Positions 1-9,194 are shown, numbered from the stretch's first letter. The stretch is DNA of 64,000 nt from Prostheceraeus crozeri (GCA_907163375.1 CAJQUW010011309.1:185109-249108); one strand, 5' to 3'. Notes: generated by a model not told the origin, from the letters alone. Made by a program: numbers and translations.

Positions 1-1
1 T

Positions 2-1006
2 TTAATATAGAGATGCACTTTCTTGAGTTATTTCACAACATGCATTATTCTTGCACAAGGTACGATGTTCGGCATAATCACTGAAGTTACAATAATGAAC
101 AATATAAGACTTGTGGAGTTGTCCATTGTCCACCGTGGTTGATTCGTGCATCACAGTGATGTGATCAATCTTGGTCCAGGCCCATGCAGCTTCACAGGAA
201 TCATAATTTAAATACAGTGTATGCACATAAAGTCGATAGTGTAGTTCAAAGCAATAATGAAGGAGAATCTCAACCACATCTGACAGCGCACAGTGGTACC
301 CATACTGTACTTTGGCAGCTTGCGTTTCTGTGAGTGCTTTCCCTCGGCGTAAATGTAACAGGGCTCGACGGTACGCTTCTTTCCCTTCATACTGGGAATG
401 ATTCATCCAGTTGCATCCGCGACGCATATGTTCCTTGTAACCAAGTCTATACACTTCACTATCCCGCATACATGAGGTGAATATATTCCAATGAGAGTCA
501 ATGCGTTGAGACCATTCGGGGAGAGAAATACTATCCATGGTCACTTTTTCCAAGAGTTTTATGCTTTTCAACCAAGCTCTTTCCATCTCCGATAATCCAT
601 TCCCTACAATCAGTTCCGCGTCTCCATACTCGCATGTCATTTCATGGACCCAGCCATTAAAACGGTGAATAATCACACTCTCTTCTGCACCACATTTTCC
701 AATCACACGTGGGTTGAGACCATGAATAAAATGAGTCGCAAAAACATCACACCCCGATGTTTCATGTTTGATAAAGTCATGGAAGCGCGATGTAATGGTC
801 ACATATCCACTCGGTTTATCGTCTCTGGGTGTATAATGACACCAAATGGCAGCGACTTCCTGCATGGGATCTCCTTCCGTATCAAATACGATGAAATTGC
901 GTACCGGCTTCTTCTGCTCCACCCACCATTGTTGTACTTTAGGATGATCAAATGTAATGGAATAAGAACCTTGCATGAGCTCGCCCAAATGCTGAATCCG
1001 ACGCAT
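2..1006 (-). CDS. DnaQ-like 3'-5' exonuclease-related protein, 334 aa (tentative)
   Basis: Complete ORF from ATG at 1006 to TAA at 2-4. Residues 38-45 read FIVFDTEG, a hydrophobic strand followed by D-x-E (D42, E44), the usual first motif of DEDD exonucleases. A second segment, ELIVGNGLSEMERAWL (131-146), resembles the motif II strand-helix of ISG20-like enzymes but lacks a clear Asp. SCMRDSEVYRLGY (178-190) resembles motif III with D182, but the usual His is not obvious. The C-terminal third is rich in Cys, His and aromatic residues and is unassigned. A TATA box lies 31 bp upstream, so it may be its own transcription unit. It could be a repair or replication nuclease of the element, or an exonuclease domain split from a polymerase. 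The fold call is by eye only. Confidence 0.45.
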   Translation of the reverse strand: MRRIQHLGELMQGSYSITFDHPKVQQWWVEQKKPVRNFIVFDTEGDPMQEVAAIWCHYTPRDDKPSGYVTITSRFHDFIKHETSGCDVFATHFIHGLNPRVIGKCGAEESVIIHRFNGWVHEMTCEYGDAELIVGNGLSEMERAWLKSIKLLEKVTMDSISLPEWSQRIDSHWNIFTSCMRDSEVYRLGYKEHMRRGCNWMNHSQYEGKEAYRRALLHLRRGKALTETQAAKVQYGYHCALSDVVEILLHYCFELHYRLYVHTLYLNYDSCEAAWAWTKIDHITVMHESTTVDNGQLHKSYIVHYCNFSDYAEHRTLCKNNACCEITQESASLY

Positions 1007-1036
1007 CGTGAAATGAATCTCGTCTTGTGTGTCTCG

Positions 1037-1048
1037 ACTTATATACCC
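1037..1048 (-). promoter_or_regulatory. TATA box upstream of the exonuclease-like ORF
   Basis: On the minus strand this reads GGGTATATAAGT, 31 bp before the ATG at 1006. Exactly the same 12-mer precedes the first ORF of the element at 3117-3128. The close spacing implies a short 5' leader. Confidence 0.6.
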
Positions 1049-1078
1049 GTCCCTAGGATGGTGTACAACATGATTGGT

Positions 1079-1351
1079 TTAGCGATGATGACGTCTCCTT
1101 CGACGTTTTCCTCCTCCTGATATTTTATTCGCTAAAGCACTTACGCCTGCGGCACCGGCTGCACCCGCTGCTCCCAACGCTGCAGCTTTCCCTGCGGCAA
1201 TAAGTGCAGGGACGAGGGGGAGTAAAAATGGGAGGATACCTCCTCTTTGTTTACGACTCCCGCGGTAGATTCCACCTTTTTGTCTTCGACTTCCACGGTA
1301 AATACCCCCTTTCTGACGGCGGCTTCCGCGATAAATACCTCCACGTTGCAT
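1079..1351 (-). CDS. Adenovirus pX-like small hydrophobic/basic protein, 90 aa
   Basis: ATG at 1351, stop at 1079-1081. The N-terminus holds three tandem copies of an 11-residue unit, GGIYRGSRRQK (the third diverged to end RKQ), then RGGIL. A hydrophobic Ala/Gly/Leu stretch follows (LPFLLPLVPALIAAGKAA and on), and the tail is GGGKRRRRRHHR. This layout, Gly-Gly sites then a membrane-active-looking helix then a basic tail, is typical of pX/mu-like and pVI-like minor virion peptides processed by an adenovirus-type protease. Processing at the GG sites is inferred; no protease gene is in view. It lies between the basic 93-aa ORF and the exonuclease-like ORF, 29 bp from the former's stop. Confidence 0.6.
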   Translation of the reverse strand: MQRGGIYRGSRRQKGGIYRGSRRQKGGIYRGSRKQRGGILPFLLPLVPALIAAGKAAALGAAGAAGAAGVSALANKISGGGKRRRRRHHR

Positions 1352-1380
1352 GATTACCGTGATAGGCTAGATGTCCCTAC

Positions 1381-1662
1381 TTAGTTCTTCATTAATAGTT
1401 TCCCTAACGTCTTTATCTTTCCCAACTTGTTCCTATTTAGATCGCGTTTCAACCGTTGCCATTCTTCCTTTATCATTTGATTATTGGATTTATACCGTGG
1501 TCGCCACGCTGCTGGCAACAACGTATTGCCCAAATGACGTCGAATCAATTCGCCTTTATGTCTCTGAAACGCTTCATGTCCTCTACGATGCATTTGAGAT
1601 TTTATATACCGTTTCACATGTCTTACAGTTCCTCCTCTCTGGCGTTGTTTACGACGTGTCAT
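1381..1662 (-). CDS. Highly basic small protein, 93 aa, probable core/virion protein
   Basis: ATG at 1662, stop at 1381-1383. It opens MTRRKQRQRGG, is very rich in Arg and Lys throughout, and ends KTLGKLLMKN. There is no hydrophobic segment. The early RGG could be a protease site like those in the neighbouring pX-like protein. A nucleic-acid-packaging or minor virion role is inferred from composition and neighbourhood. No specific family is recognised. Confidence 0.5.
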   Translation of the reverse strand: MTRRKQRQRGGTVRHVKRYIKSQMHRRGHEAFQRHKGELIRRHLGNTLLPAAWRPRYKSNNQMIKEEWQRLKRDLNRNKLGKIKTLGKLLMKN

Positions 1663-1723
1663 GATTAATGTTTACGCTTCCCAATCATAACTTAGTCACA
1701 AAAATAGGAGATTGATCACTACA

Positions 1724-1729
1724 TTTATT
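1724..1729 (-). terminator. Poly(A) signal overlapping a stop codon
   Basis: AATAAA on the minus strand overlaps the TAA stop of the zinc-finger ORF (1725-1727). Overlap of stop and polyadenylation signal is common in compact viral genomes. It would end a transcript started at the TATA box at 3117-3128. Confidence 0.4.
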
Positions 1730-2639
1730 CATCATCCAAATCTACATTATACGTGAACCAATTCAATTGGTTCTTCAAAACAATGGGATTCAGAGGTTTC
1801 CCTCGTTTCTTACTAAAGTCAAATGAATATTTGCGTGGGTCCCGATTTCTATTCTCTGGTCGAAGCGAGGCTTGGGGGACACTGTTCACTTCCTTGGGTG
1901 GATTCGGTTGACTCTCATATATCCGTTTCAACTTTTCGCGCTGATTTTTCCATATTTTCTTGGCCATATGCTCCTTATGCAGCGAGACAAATTGACGGAC
2001 CTTCTCTTCCTCCACGTCACGGTGTAGCATCTCACCACAGACACACATATAGACAAAGTTGTCGCATGCCTCATTCGTCTTGCTCCACGACGGATTCCAT
2101 CCACACACCTCCTTATGTTTTTTGCAAACATGTTCCTATAAGAAGAATGCTTGGTACATGTTATGACACCAGGGACAGCGTGCCAACTTCACTTTTGACA
2201 AGTCGTACAGATATGAATTCGTACTCTCCGGCTCCACTGGACGATTCGGGTCCAAGGGTTTGGTGGGCATATACATGCTCAAATAGGGACATAAATGTTC
2301 ATTCCATTCATTCTCCTCCTCCTGAATCTTCTCATCACAGTACCTGCACCGACCCACACATGGATGTTTATGGTAAGCTTCCATATTATAGTCTTGTTTG
2401 CAAAGCAGGCAGGTGAACTCACTCTCCTTGTCGCCCCAATAACCTCTATCCAGTGAGCACTGATGATCGGTAGTCCACCATTTCCCACAACGATCGCAAT
2501 ACTCCTTCCCTATCTCCTTGCGTCCATGACGGATGCATTGTGAAAACAGTCGGAAGCGTTTATTGCAAAACTCGCACTCATAATAGGGTTGAGGACGGGG
2601 ACGGACTGTGGTTCGCCTCTTCTTTGTTGGTGGCTCCAT
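1725..2639 (-). pseudogene. Multi-zinc-finger protein broken by one in-frame TAG
   Basis: The first likely ATG is at 2639, 26 bp past the stop of the preceding ORF; the frame is also open further upstream to 2720. It starts MEPPTKKRRTT, a nuclear-localisation-like basic patch. Several Cys/His pairs follow: CEFC, CDRC, CLLC with H-x4-HPC, CRYC with a later His and Cys, then CPWC. A TAG at about 2136-2138 lies between CPWC and the next His/Cys cluster (HVCKKH). The same frame then stays open to 1725 with another Cys cluster (CVCGEM) and a Lys/Arg-rich tail ending LDDE. One stop and no frameshift suggests recent inactivation, stop readthrough or a sequencing error. DNA binding is inferred. It could be part of the element's replication apparatus. 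Confidence 0.55.
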
Positions 2640-2664
2640 TAAATCGTGGTTCAGATCATGTATC

Positions 2665-3084
2665 TTACGTAAACAATGAACCAAACCCAATGTCAATCTG
2701 CATACACAAGATTCCTCCAAAATAACGACACTCCAGTTGAGAACGTAACTTCTTCTGCAACGAATCGATCAGTTCTTCCACGTCCCAATCGTCACCAATG
2801 TTCAAATAGCGATAGGACACGTCCAGTGCACCTTTGGGGAACTTTGCAGATGTTCGAATATCAAACAAGAAGCGTGGTCCATACAGTATTACATTCAGCA
2901 ACTGAATACGAAGCTCTGCAATAATCTTCTCCAACGACACACTCTTCTCCTTTGTCGGAATAATATACAGTGTATTACAGTCTCGTTCCACAATAAAGTC
3001 TTTCGATGAATAAGGTGTATAGGATATCTCCTCCTTGGGATGACGTGTCGCAGCCAGAGGGCGTAACGTTAGTGTTGTCGACAT
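2665..3084 (-). CDS. Unrecognised element protein, 139 aa (possibly a polymerase N-terminus-like module)
   Basis: ATG at 3084, TAA at 2665-2667. It is an alternating strand/helix protein with conserved-looking cores GPRFLFDIRT and LNIGDDWDVEELIDSLQKKL, ending in a strand MQIDIGFG. The arrangement of a strand, a charged loop, then an Asp/Trp-led helix and a last strand is reminiscent of the N-terminal region of Polinton/adintovirus protein-primed polymerase B or its flanking ORFs. The rest of a polymerase does not follow in frame, so this is only a suggestion. It is the promoter-proximal ORF of the element, with a TATA box 33 bp upstream. Confidence 0.45.
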   Translation of the reverse strand: MSTTLTLRPLAATRHPKEEISYTPYSSKDFIVERDCNTLYIIPTKEKSVSLEKIIAELRIQLLNVILYGPRFLFDIRTSAKFPKGALDVSYRYLNIGDDWDVEELIDSLQKKLRSQLECRYFGGILCMQIDIGFGSLFT

Positions 3085-3116
3085 ATGATGAGAATGAATT
3101 TCTCTGACAGCGCCTT

Positions 3117-3128
3117 ACTTATATACCC
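3117..3128 (-). promoter_or_regulatory. TATA box upstream of the first element ORF
   Basis: GGGTATATAAGT on the minus strand, 33 bp before the ATG at 3084 and identical to the core at 1037-1048. It lies directly inside the GC-rich terminal repeat, so transcription would run inward from the element's end. Confidence 0.6.
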
Positions 3129-3149
3129 TGCGGTGACTCATCACACGTG

Positions 3150-3307
3150 CTCGGCGCCGCGTGCTCCGATTGGTGCTCCGTGCTCTACCCCCAAGTGCGC
3201 CGATGCGTGCTCTGATGCGTGGGCGTGTGCTCTGTTTCCTGTCTTCTTCGATACCCGTGCTCTGATGCGTGGGCGTGTGCTCCGTGCTCTGATGCGTGGG
3301 CGTGTAC
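3150..3307. repeat. GC-rich terminal tandem repeats of the element
   Basis: A 26-bp unit beginning GTGCTCTGATGCGTGGGCGT occurs at 3207-3232 and 3257-3282, and as a 24-bp variant at 3284-3307. Shorter GTGCTCCG pieces lie at about 3161-3182. The block is much more GC-rich than anything around it. It is best read as part of a terminal (inverted) repeat next to the element boundary, perhaps with replication-origin or enhancer function. The partner terminus is outside the window. Confidence 0.55.
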
Positions 3308-3348
3308 TTAAGTGCAAATTGGGGAAAAAGGGGCTAGACTCTCCTACT

Positions 3349-4370
3349 CAGATGGAAGAGATGAGTCAGAACCTTTGTGTAGAACTGGAACCACGGAAGC
3401 TACTTTCCAACAAGAGGTAAAGTCACCGGTGGGTACACATCTGCTGAACAGTTTGGATAGAAGTGGAGAGACCTCAGGTGAGAGATGCTTGAAGACCGAA
3501 ACCGGGATGCCATCTGGTCCACTAAACTTAGAGCAATCGAGACCTATGATGATCTTTTTGACGTTTTGGACTGTGACTGAAGGAGAGATAACTGTTTCAT
3601 CAGTGGAGGTAGAATTCTACCTCCATAGTCCGATGTTGAATTCTTTGTAAACTCCTTGCAAAGTAGCTCGGCTTTGTCTGCTGAGGTTGTCGCCATTGAG
3701 GTACTGACGATTTGTTCCTTTTGGTGACACTGTTGCTAATCCTCCAGAAGTCCTTAGAGCCAAGCTTTTGGGTAGCAATGGATTTCCGTACTTACAAAGC
3801 GCAGCGGGTTTTGGCCTGATGTATGGTTTCCTTGCAATTTCTACGTGTGGTTTTGTACAATTCAAGATTGCCAGCGGTACTGTCACGCTTATACTTATGG
3901 AAAAAGTGGTCACGCTGACAGGTTGCAGATGCACATTCTGGTGTAAACCAAGGTTGGGAGTGGGGCTTCATTTGGAAAGTACGATGAGGAATGTAAGACA
4001 ACATCCCTATCTGAAGCCACTCTGTCAGTTCTTGCACCGACTTGTGGATGTTTTCGCTCCGAATAAAATTCTAAGCTTGAACTTGACTAAGAAAAGTGCG
4101 GAAGGTACACCAGTCTGCTTTGGAGAATGGATAAGTTCTATGGAAAGGCGCAGACGGTGTAGAATAAGTTTGTTTGCCAGAAACTGTGATAACACAGTGA
4201 TCAGACGTGACGAGAGGAGAAGTAATCTTGTGTGAAAAAAAAGTTGGGTTTGAGGTGAGAAACATGTCAAAGAGATATCCAGCATCCCCAGCTCGGTCAG
4301 GCACTCTAGTAGGACAAGTGACAAGAAGATTAATGTAGCCATCGTTATAGACAAGCCTATCCATTGTCGA
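3349..4370 (-). mobile_element. CR1/Jockey-type LINE fragment (endonuclease end to start of RT), decayed
   Basis: Minus-strand translation from 4364 gives the end of an APE-type endonuclease: LLVTCPTRVPDRAGD, YLFDMFLTSNP and the catalytic-region SDHCVI. A frameshift leads to the linker PWFTPECASATCQRDHFF (about 3950-3905), then the start of the RT region (SKLFSRC, SCWKVASVVPVLHKGSD at about 3420-3360). Coding similarity ends at about 3350, exactly where the GC-rich element end begins. Several frameshifts and stops show it is dead. The 5' part of the LINE is missing beyond 4370. Confidence 0.75.
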
Positions 4371-5584
4371 TCACTATATTAACAATTTACGAGACACACT
4401 GTTCACTCAATAACGGAGGAATTCATGAGTTCCTCAGTGGACTATCGTGCAAAGTAACGGAGTAACGGAACTCAGTCACCCAGTCCGTTACTCCGTTACA
4501 GCCGAAAGTAGTTCCGCTACGTAACGGAAAACTGACTGTGCCCAACGCTGTAGTTTGCATAAAAGCGACACAAGACACCTAGTACAGAAATACCAGAAGG
4601 ATCGATTGAACTTAGGCAAAAATGTGCGAACTGAAGGAGTGATCAGAAAGGAATTAGATATATTTCTCTATTGAAATTGTCTTGTTTTCCTGCATTCTCA
4701 ACAGATGAAAGTGGAGTCATACTTATGATATGAACACCGAAAAAATCTGTATTGCAGCTAAAGGTAAATAATATGAATATTTTTAGAAACGGTAATCAAT
4801 AAGAAAACTAATATTGACATGAAAAATGAGAAGCTTTAAACAACTGCTGAAAGAAGGTTCTATTCAAGCAGTTAATTTGAGGGAGAAGTTATTCAAACAA
4901 TCTAGATACAAAATTGACTGTTTACATTATGCCACTTGCTTATTACCACAAAATACAACACAGCGGAATTCGTATGGGTCGAAGTATACCTCAAATCATG
5001 GAATGACATGATAAGACTGAAAACAGAGATTTGTTTTTATAAACATGCTGGAGCTCTTAATGGGTCTCTAAAGCAAGTCAAAGTGCGGGTAGCCAGATGA
5101 CAGTGATAGATTTAACAACAATATTCAGTATTAAGCGTTTAACAAAACCGATTTACGACATATGAATCTGATTATTTGCAATTCAAAAAGGGTAATCATA
5201 ATGACAGTTCAAATGGACCCACTGTTTATTAACCCACGGCGTGTAAAGCATTATAAAGCACTTAAAGTCTCTCATGTCTCAGTCGCTCTCTTTCATCTCT
5301 TCCTGTGTCTTCTTTTCTCATTTGCACGATGCATCAATACAAAACTCAGTTATTATTTAACCGAATAAGTCACAATACCGGTTAGGCATTTCCTAAACAA
5401 ATTTCACAACATATAAAAATTGTTTAAGTCTACAACTTTAATAACTGAGCTCGAATGATAAGCAGTGAAAGTATTTTGCATAATTGCACATTTGCAGGTA
5501 TTTTTTCGTAGTTGTCTTGTGTGATACTCTCACTCCTGATTTATTGTCTCTTCGTCTCCAAGATTGAATGTCGGACACAAATGA
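4371..5584. other. Gene-free AT-rich DNA with one strong hairpin
   Basis: No convincing coding sequence was seen on either strand. The only clear structure is the 16-bp perfect inverted repeat at 4454-4499, annotated separately. Confidence 0.5.
4454..4499. repeat. Perfect 16-bp inverted repeat, 14-nt loop
   Basis: Arms 4454-4469 (GTAACGGAGTAACGGA) and 4484-4499 are exact reverse complements. Each arm is itself a near-duplication of GTAACGGA, and another GTAACGGA lies just downstream near 4521. It may be a small foldback element or recombination remnant. Confidence 0.7.
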
Positions 5585-5740
5585 AGCCTTGACGTCACTA
5601 CTCTCCCACTGTAGCGTTGTTATCCTTTTAACCCGGTTACCCCTTCTAGCGACTCCCAATGCCACTTTCGGGGCTTGACATCTACACCAAACTATCGCTA
5701 GGCAAAGCGCTTAACCACTGTGCCACGGAGACCACTCGTG
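5585..5740 (-). mobile_element. tRNA-derived SINE, copy 1
   Basis: On the minus strand an A-box-like TGGCACAGTGG (5715-5725) is followed by a degenerate B-box region ending AAGCCCC (about 5671-5685), then a body ending near GTGACGTCAAGG. It is the same family as 6520-6727, which shares the GGTCTCCGTGGCACAGTGG head, the CTAGCGAT segment and the tail. Confidence 0.7.
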
Positions 5741-6519
5741 ATAATTCTCAAGAATTCCCTGGTAGTCCTTTCCCTTCCTGAACTAGAGAAGGGCATTCTG
5801 CATGGCACTTCAGTATCCATTTCTCCAGACATTTCTTCATTAAAAGCCAAGCCACATCGACATTAATCCAAAGAGCTTTCTCGATGCCACAGAATTGCTA
5901 GCAAAAGACTAAAACTTTCTTAATGAGAAAAGTATTAGTTGCTCCATTACAATGCAATCACGTAATAATCTATGTAAAAACAACTTCTAATAATCTGAAC
6001 TGTGTTATCTGTTCACTTGATAAATAATGATGACGATTGGTAATATTTGATGCACAGTACAAGTAATATGGCGCAAAATTTAGGAGCATCGTCGTTTCTT
6101 AAAATGCACATATTTCTCATTTATAACACAACAGAAATTGCCCTACTAATCAGTTTTATTGTCTGCTTCTTCAAATGTAATTTTTTGCCCCAGTTCGTCT
6201 ACAATGACCGATTGTGGCTAGACTTGAAGCCGAACCCGAAGCCACTTATTGTAATCCATATTAAGACACATCCGAAGGTGTGAAGTGGGACCCAAAATAG
6301 CAGCATTCTAGCCCAATCGATCCAGTAATAAACTAACAGCAGCCTCATACCACCCTGGGTGGCTATGATATGTTACAAAGGATTAACGCATGCAGGGACA
6401 CTACATTAAGCCGACGAGAGACACAGGAGTTCTTATGGGAAGGTCCCCATTAAGCTCCTTAACTCCAGTTCGTTTGCACCTGTGTCATGCCGACTTCCAA
6501 CAAAAGCAGTACTGTCAAC
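5741..6519. other. Gene-free DNA
   Basis: No recognisable gene. A 16-mer, ACAAAGGATTAACGCA at 6375-6390, recurs at 15596-15611 and probably marks another dispersed repeat. Confidence 0.4.
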
Positions 6520-6727
6520 AATGTGGTCTCCGTGGCACAGTGGTTAAGTGCTTGGCCTAGCGATCTTTCAGTTCAGAGGTCGAGCCCCGAAAGTGTCATT
6601 GGAAGTCAGCAGGAAGGGAATCCGTATTTCTCTGGATCACAATGCTCCAGATTGAAATCTGACTGCGTCAGCACCGTCCAAGCCCCAATAAGGGGTAGTG
6701 GTGACGTTAAATCATCATCAAAAAAAT
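6520..6727 (+). mobile_element. tRNA-derived SINE, copy 2 (best preserved)
   Basis: A box TGGCACAGTGG at 6533-6543 and B-box-like GAGGTCGAGCCCC at about 6576-6588 give Pol III promoter spacing like a tRNA. A non-tRNA body follows and ends in GTGACGTTAAATCATCATC plus an A-run. Copies at 5585-5740 and 16960-17045 lie in the opposite orientation. Confidence 0.75.
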
Positions 6728-7129
6728 TAGCACTGACTCTGGCGTCTCATTGACACATCATTGCCAGTTACAGGGATGTCTCCTCTAGTCATAAGCACTA
6801 GCTCATAGGGGCCGGGAACCCAACAAGAATCAACCACAAGCAACTTGACCAAATTGTCGCTACCCAGACACAGCCATCAAGTACCTGCTCTTGGACTTAC
6901 ATTCTCCAAGAAGGAATACCGCTGTGCAGTCTTTGCCAGCTATCAATGAAACTGTTCTCCACGGTCACCAAATTTATTCCCCGGAGTTACCAGACCATTC
7001 CCTGGACCCCTGGAGTTACATTGTTAATCCATGCCATTAACCACCAAGCAGGCATAAGGTATTAGCTAAGTATAATAGATGTCTTCGTGTAATGGTAATA
7101 AATAGACTAATTCATTCACTTATTAAGTG
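6728..7129. other. Gene-free DNA
   Basis: Nothing recognisable was seen in this stretch on either strand. Confidence 0.4.
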
Positions 7130-8165
7130 TCACATGTGATGTACGCTTGGGCGACCATGAGCTTCAACGATTGCGATTGCAAACAGAGTTGATAACTTCT
7201 TCTATCTGATTCGATCCACACAATGGTTTGATTCTATCCATGTATTCCATTCTTTGTCTTTCTGTTGCGATGATTCCGTCAATTCATCATTGCAATCAAA
7301 TATACTCCGAGGTTCCTTTTTGGGTGATGTGACATAAAACTTCAAGCAGCCGTTTCGTGCTTGCCATCGGTTCTTTTTAACAACTTTTCACTGGTGACTA
7401 CACAAATTAATACGAGATTTTTAAAATTCTTCGCAGAAATCACTTCTCAGCTTTGATGTTATCCTCTAAGTCGGGTGTGACTGTCCACGCTTCGCAATCG
7501 TAAAAATTGATAGCAATAAAAATTCTACAATGGACACAAAGCTTGATGCCATACACAACAGTAGCACAAAAATCGCTCGCATTTTCACTTAGATACACTT
7601 GAAATTCTAAGCTTTTCATTGGTGGTTCATGTCCCAAGTTCGTTCCCCCGGCTGTGACGCGACAGTGAGTCAATTTCCATTCTAATCAACTTCAGGTTAA
7701 CAGTATATTTCTATGGTACATAGGATACAACATACACAGCACTTGATTAACCGAACTTTGAGAGTCATCGAAAAGTTTCTCTTCGTTAAGATCGAATACG
7801 TGTATTGGAATTTCCGTTAATGCAATTACTGTTCTTTTCCTGACTTCTTCTCTGCATCACAAATCAGAAGTTATCAAACTTTCAAGATAGTGAAATGATT
7901 CAAATTCTTCACCGATAGTTAAGTGCCACTTTTGCAGGTCACCATTGCTTTTGCTTTCTGCACTCTCATCTCAGCACTCTCTATAACAGCAGTGTCCAAC
8001 AAGAACTGCATCCTTTAATGACGCTATTAAAACTGCATCATCTCAAACTGCTTCAGCAGACCGCGCCAATTTTAAACCCTCCAGCATCAGAGTTTTCTTC
8101 TGATGTTTTCGCTGCACATGTCCAGTGATTGGAAATGGCCTTGACGCAAGCTTCTTGTGATGCTC
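7130..8165 (-). mobile_element. Decayed endonuclease-RT type LINE, 3' half
   Basis: Minus-strand translation with several stops shows remnants of the late-RT and C-terminal region. They are FHYLESLITSD (family form 'YLGSLIT'), then EEVRKRTVIALTEIP, then CEAWTVTPDLEDNIKAEK (family form 'YGCESWTLTADLERRI'), then RQRMEYMDRI near the end. Only these order-conserved landmarks support the call. The copy is 5'-truncated and clearly inactive. Confidence 0.6.
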
Positions 8166-9194
8166 TATTGCACAAATAATCATTTCAAAGGTGATGAATT
8201 CGCTTAATTCACTCGAGCTTGAATTTCAACGGCATGTGGCATGAGAACTAAACAATCCATCTCAAATGCAAAAATAACGGCTAACAATTCATAGAGTATT
8301 CATGATTTTTTGCTGAAACTTCAATATTAGGATTTACCAAAAATGTGAATTTGTGAACATTTTCCGCCAATCTATCAATCAGCAGTTCATCGAAACGAGT
8401 TTTGGCAATGTAAAATGACTATTGTAACATTTGGTGAAGTTGTTTAGAACTACACATATATTGGCAGCTTCAGCAATACATCTGTTGAAATCAGAAGTGC
8501 TCATTTGGTGACATCACAACATTGTGCATGGAATCATAATTCAATGAAAAACTGGGATTGAGAGATTGAGCATTTAAGAAAATGATCAGATACTTAAAGA
8601 TCAATTATAAAAGATTTTGTTAACGCCAAGCATAAGATTGCATGGTTGGGTTAGTCGAATTGATACTTAGTTCATGTTTGGACTAACACAATTACGAAAT
8701 TTTATATTCTGTATTCCCAAAATATTTCTAAAATAACAAACAATCAAGGTCTTGAACTTTTTCAACTATTAACGAGTTGTCTTTGACTTGCATTGTTGTG
8801 CATTTCTTCAGCAGGATCACATACACGCAAGCTCACGCATGTGAATAAATTTCTTGATTGAACTTGATTGAGCCACGGGATAGCAAGTGCAATGCATTCA
8901 TCATAATAAGTTCAACATTTTTTACATGCATGTACATTGTGAAAAAGGAATTATATAATTGAATTTATCCCTTCTTGTTATGTTAATTCAATGAATATAC
9001 TTAGAATTTAAAATTTTTCTATAGAAAAAGACCATTGTTTAAGCTTGTTGATGGGATTATCAGGTTTCGGGGAAAATGCGGTACATTGAATTTGCATTAT
9101 CAAAATTGTTCACTTCTATACCCAAGGTGAGAAATACTAGAAAGATCGGGATGGATTGTCTACATACATACCCTGCCCACTGTAAAAAGCCGTC
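8166..9194. other. Gene-free AT-rich DNA
   Basis: No ORF, RNA gene or repeat could be supported here. Confidence 0.4.

Larger units (their letters stand above)
1..3348 (-). mobile_element. End segment of a virus-like (Polinton/adintovirus-style) element
   Basis: Five compact, same-strand ORFs with short gaps fill this stretch, unlike the gene-poor DNA to the right. Two carry identical TATA cores, one resembles adenoviral pX and another is very basic, a combination typical of Polintons, adintoviruses and adenovirus-like elements. The right end is GC-rich with 26-bp repeats. Read on the minus strand it would start AGTAGGAGAG at 3348; Polinton ends usually start with AG. It abuts LINE coding sequence, so the element probably inserted into that LINE. 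No integrase, capsid, packaging ATPase or complete polymerase is visible, so the family call is an inference. The element continues left of base 1. One ORF contains a stop codon, so this copy is probably a fossil or partly decayed. Confidence 0.55.

Noticed and set aside
644-1120. Plus-strand frame of 158 codons
   Set aside because: It is the antisense shadow of the exonuclease-like ORF, with no recognisable motifs.
1823-2416. Plus-strand frame of 197 codons
   Set aside because: It is the complement of the zinc-finger ORF; its Cys/His/Ser-rich composition is a by-product.
2665-3084. Firm call of DNA polymerase B for the first element ORF
   Set aside because: Only a general resemblance to the N-terminal region is seen; no exonuclease, TPR or polymerase motif follows in the same frame.
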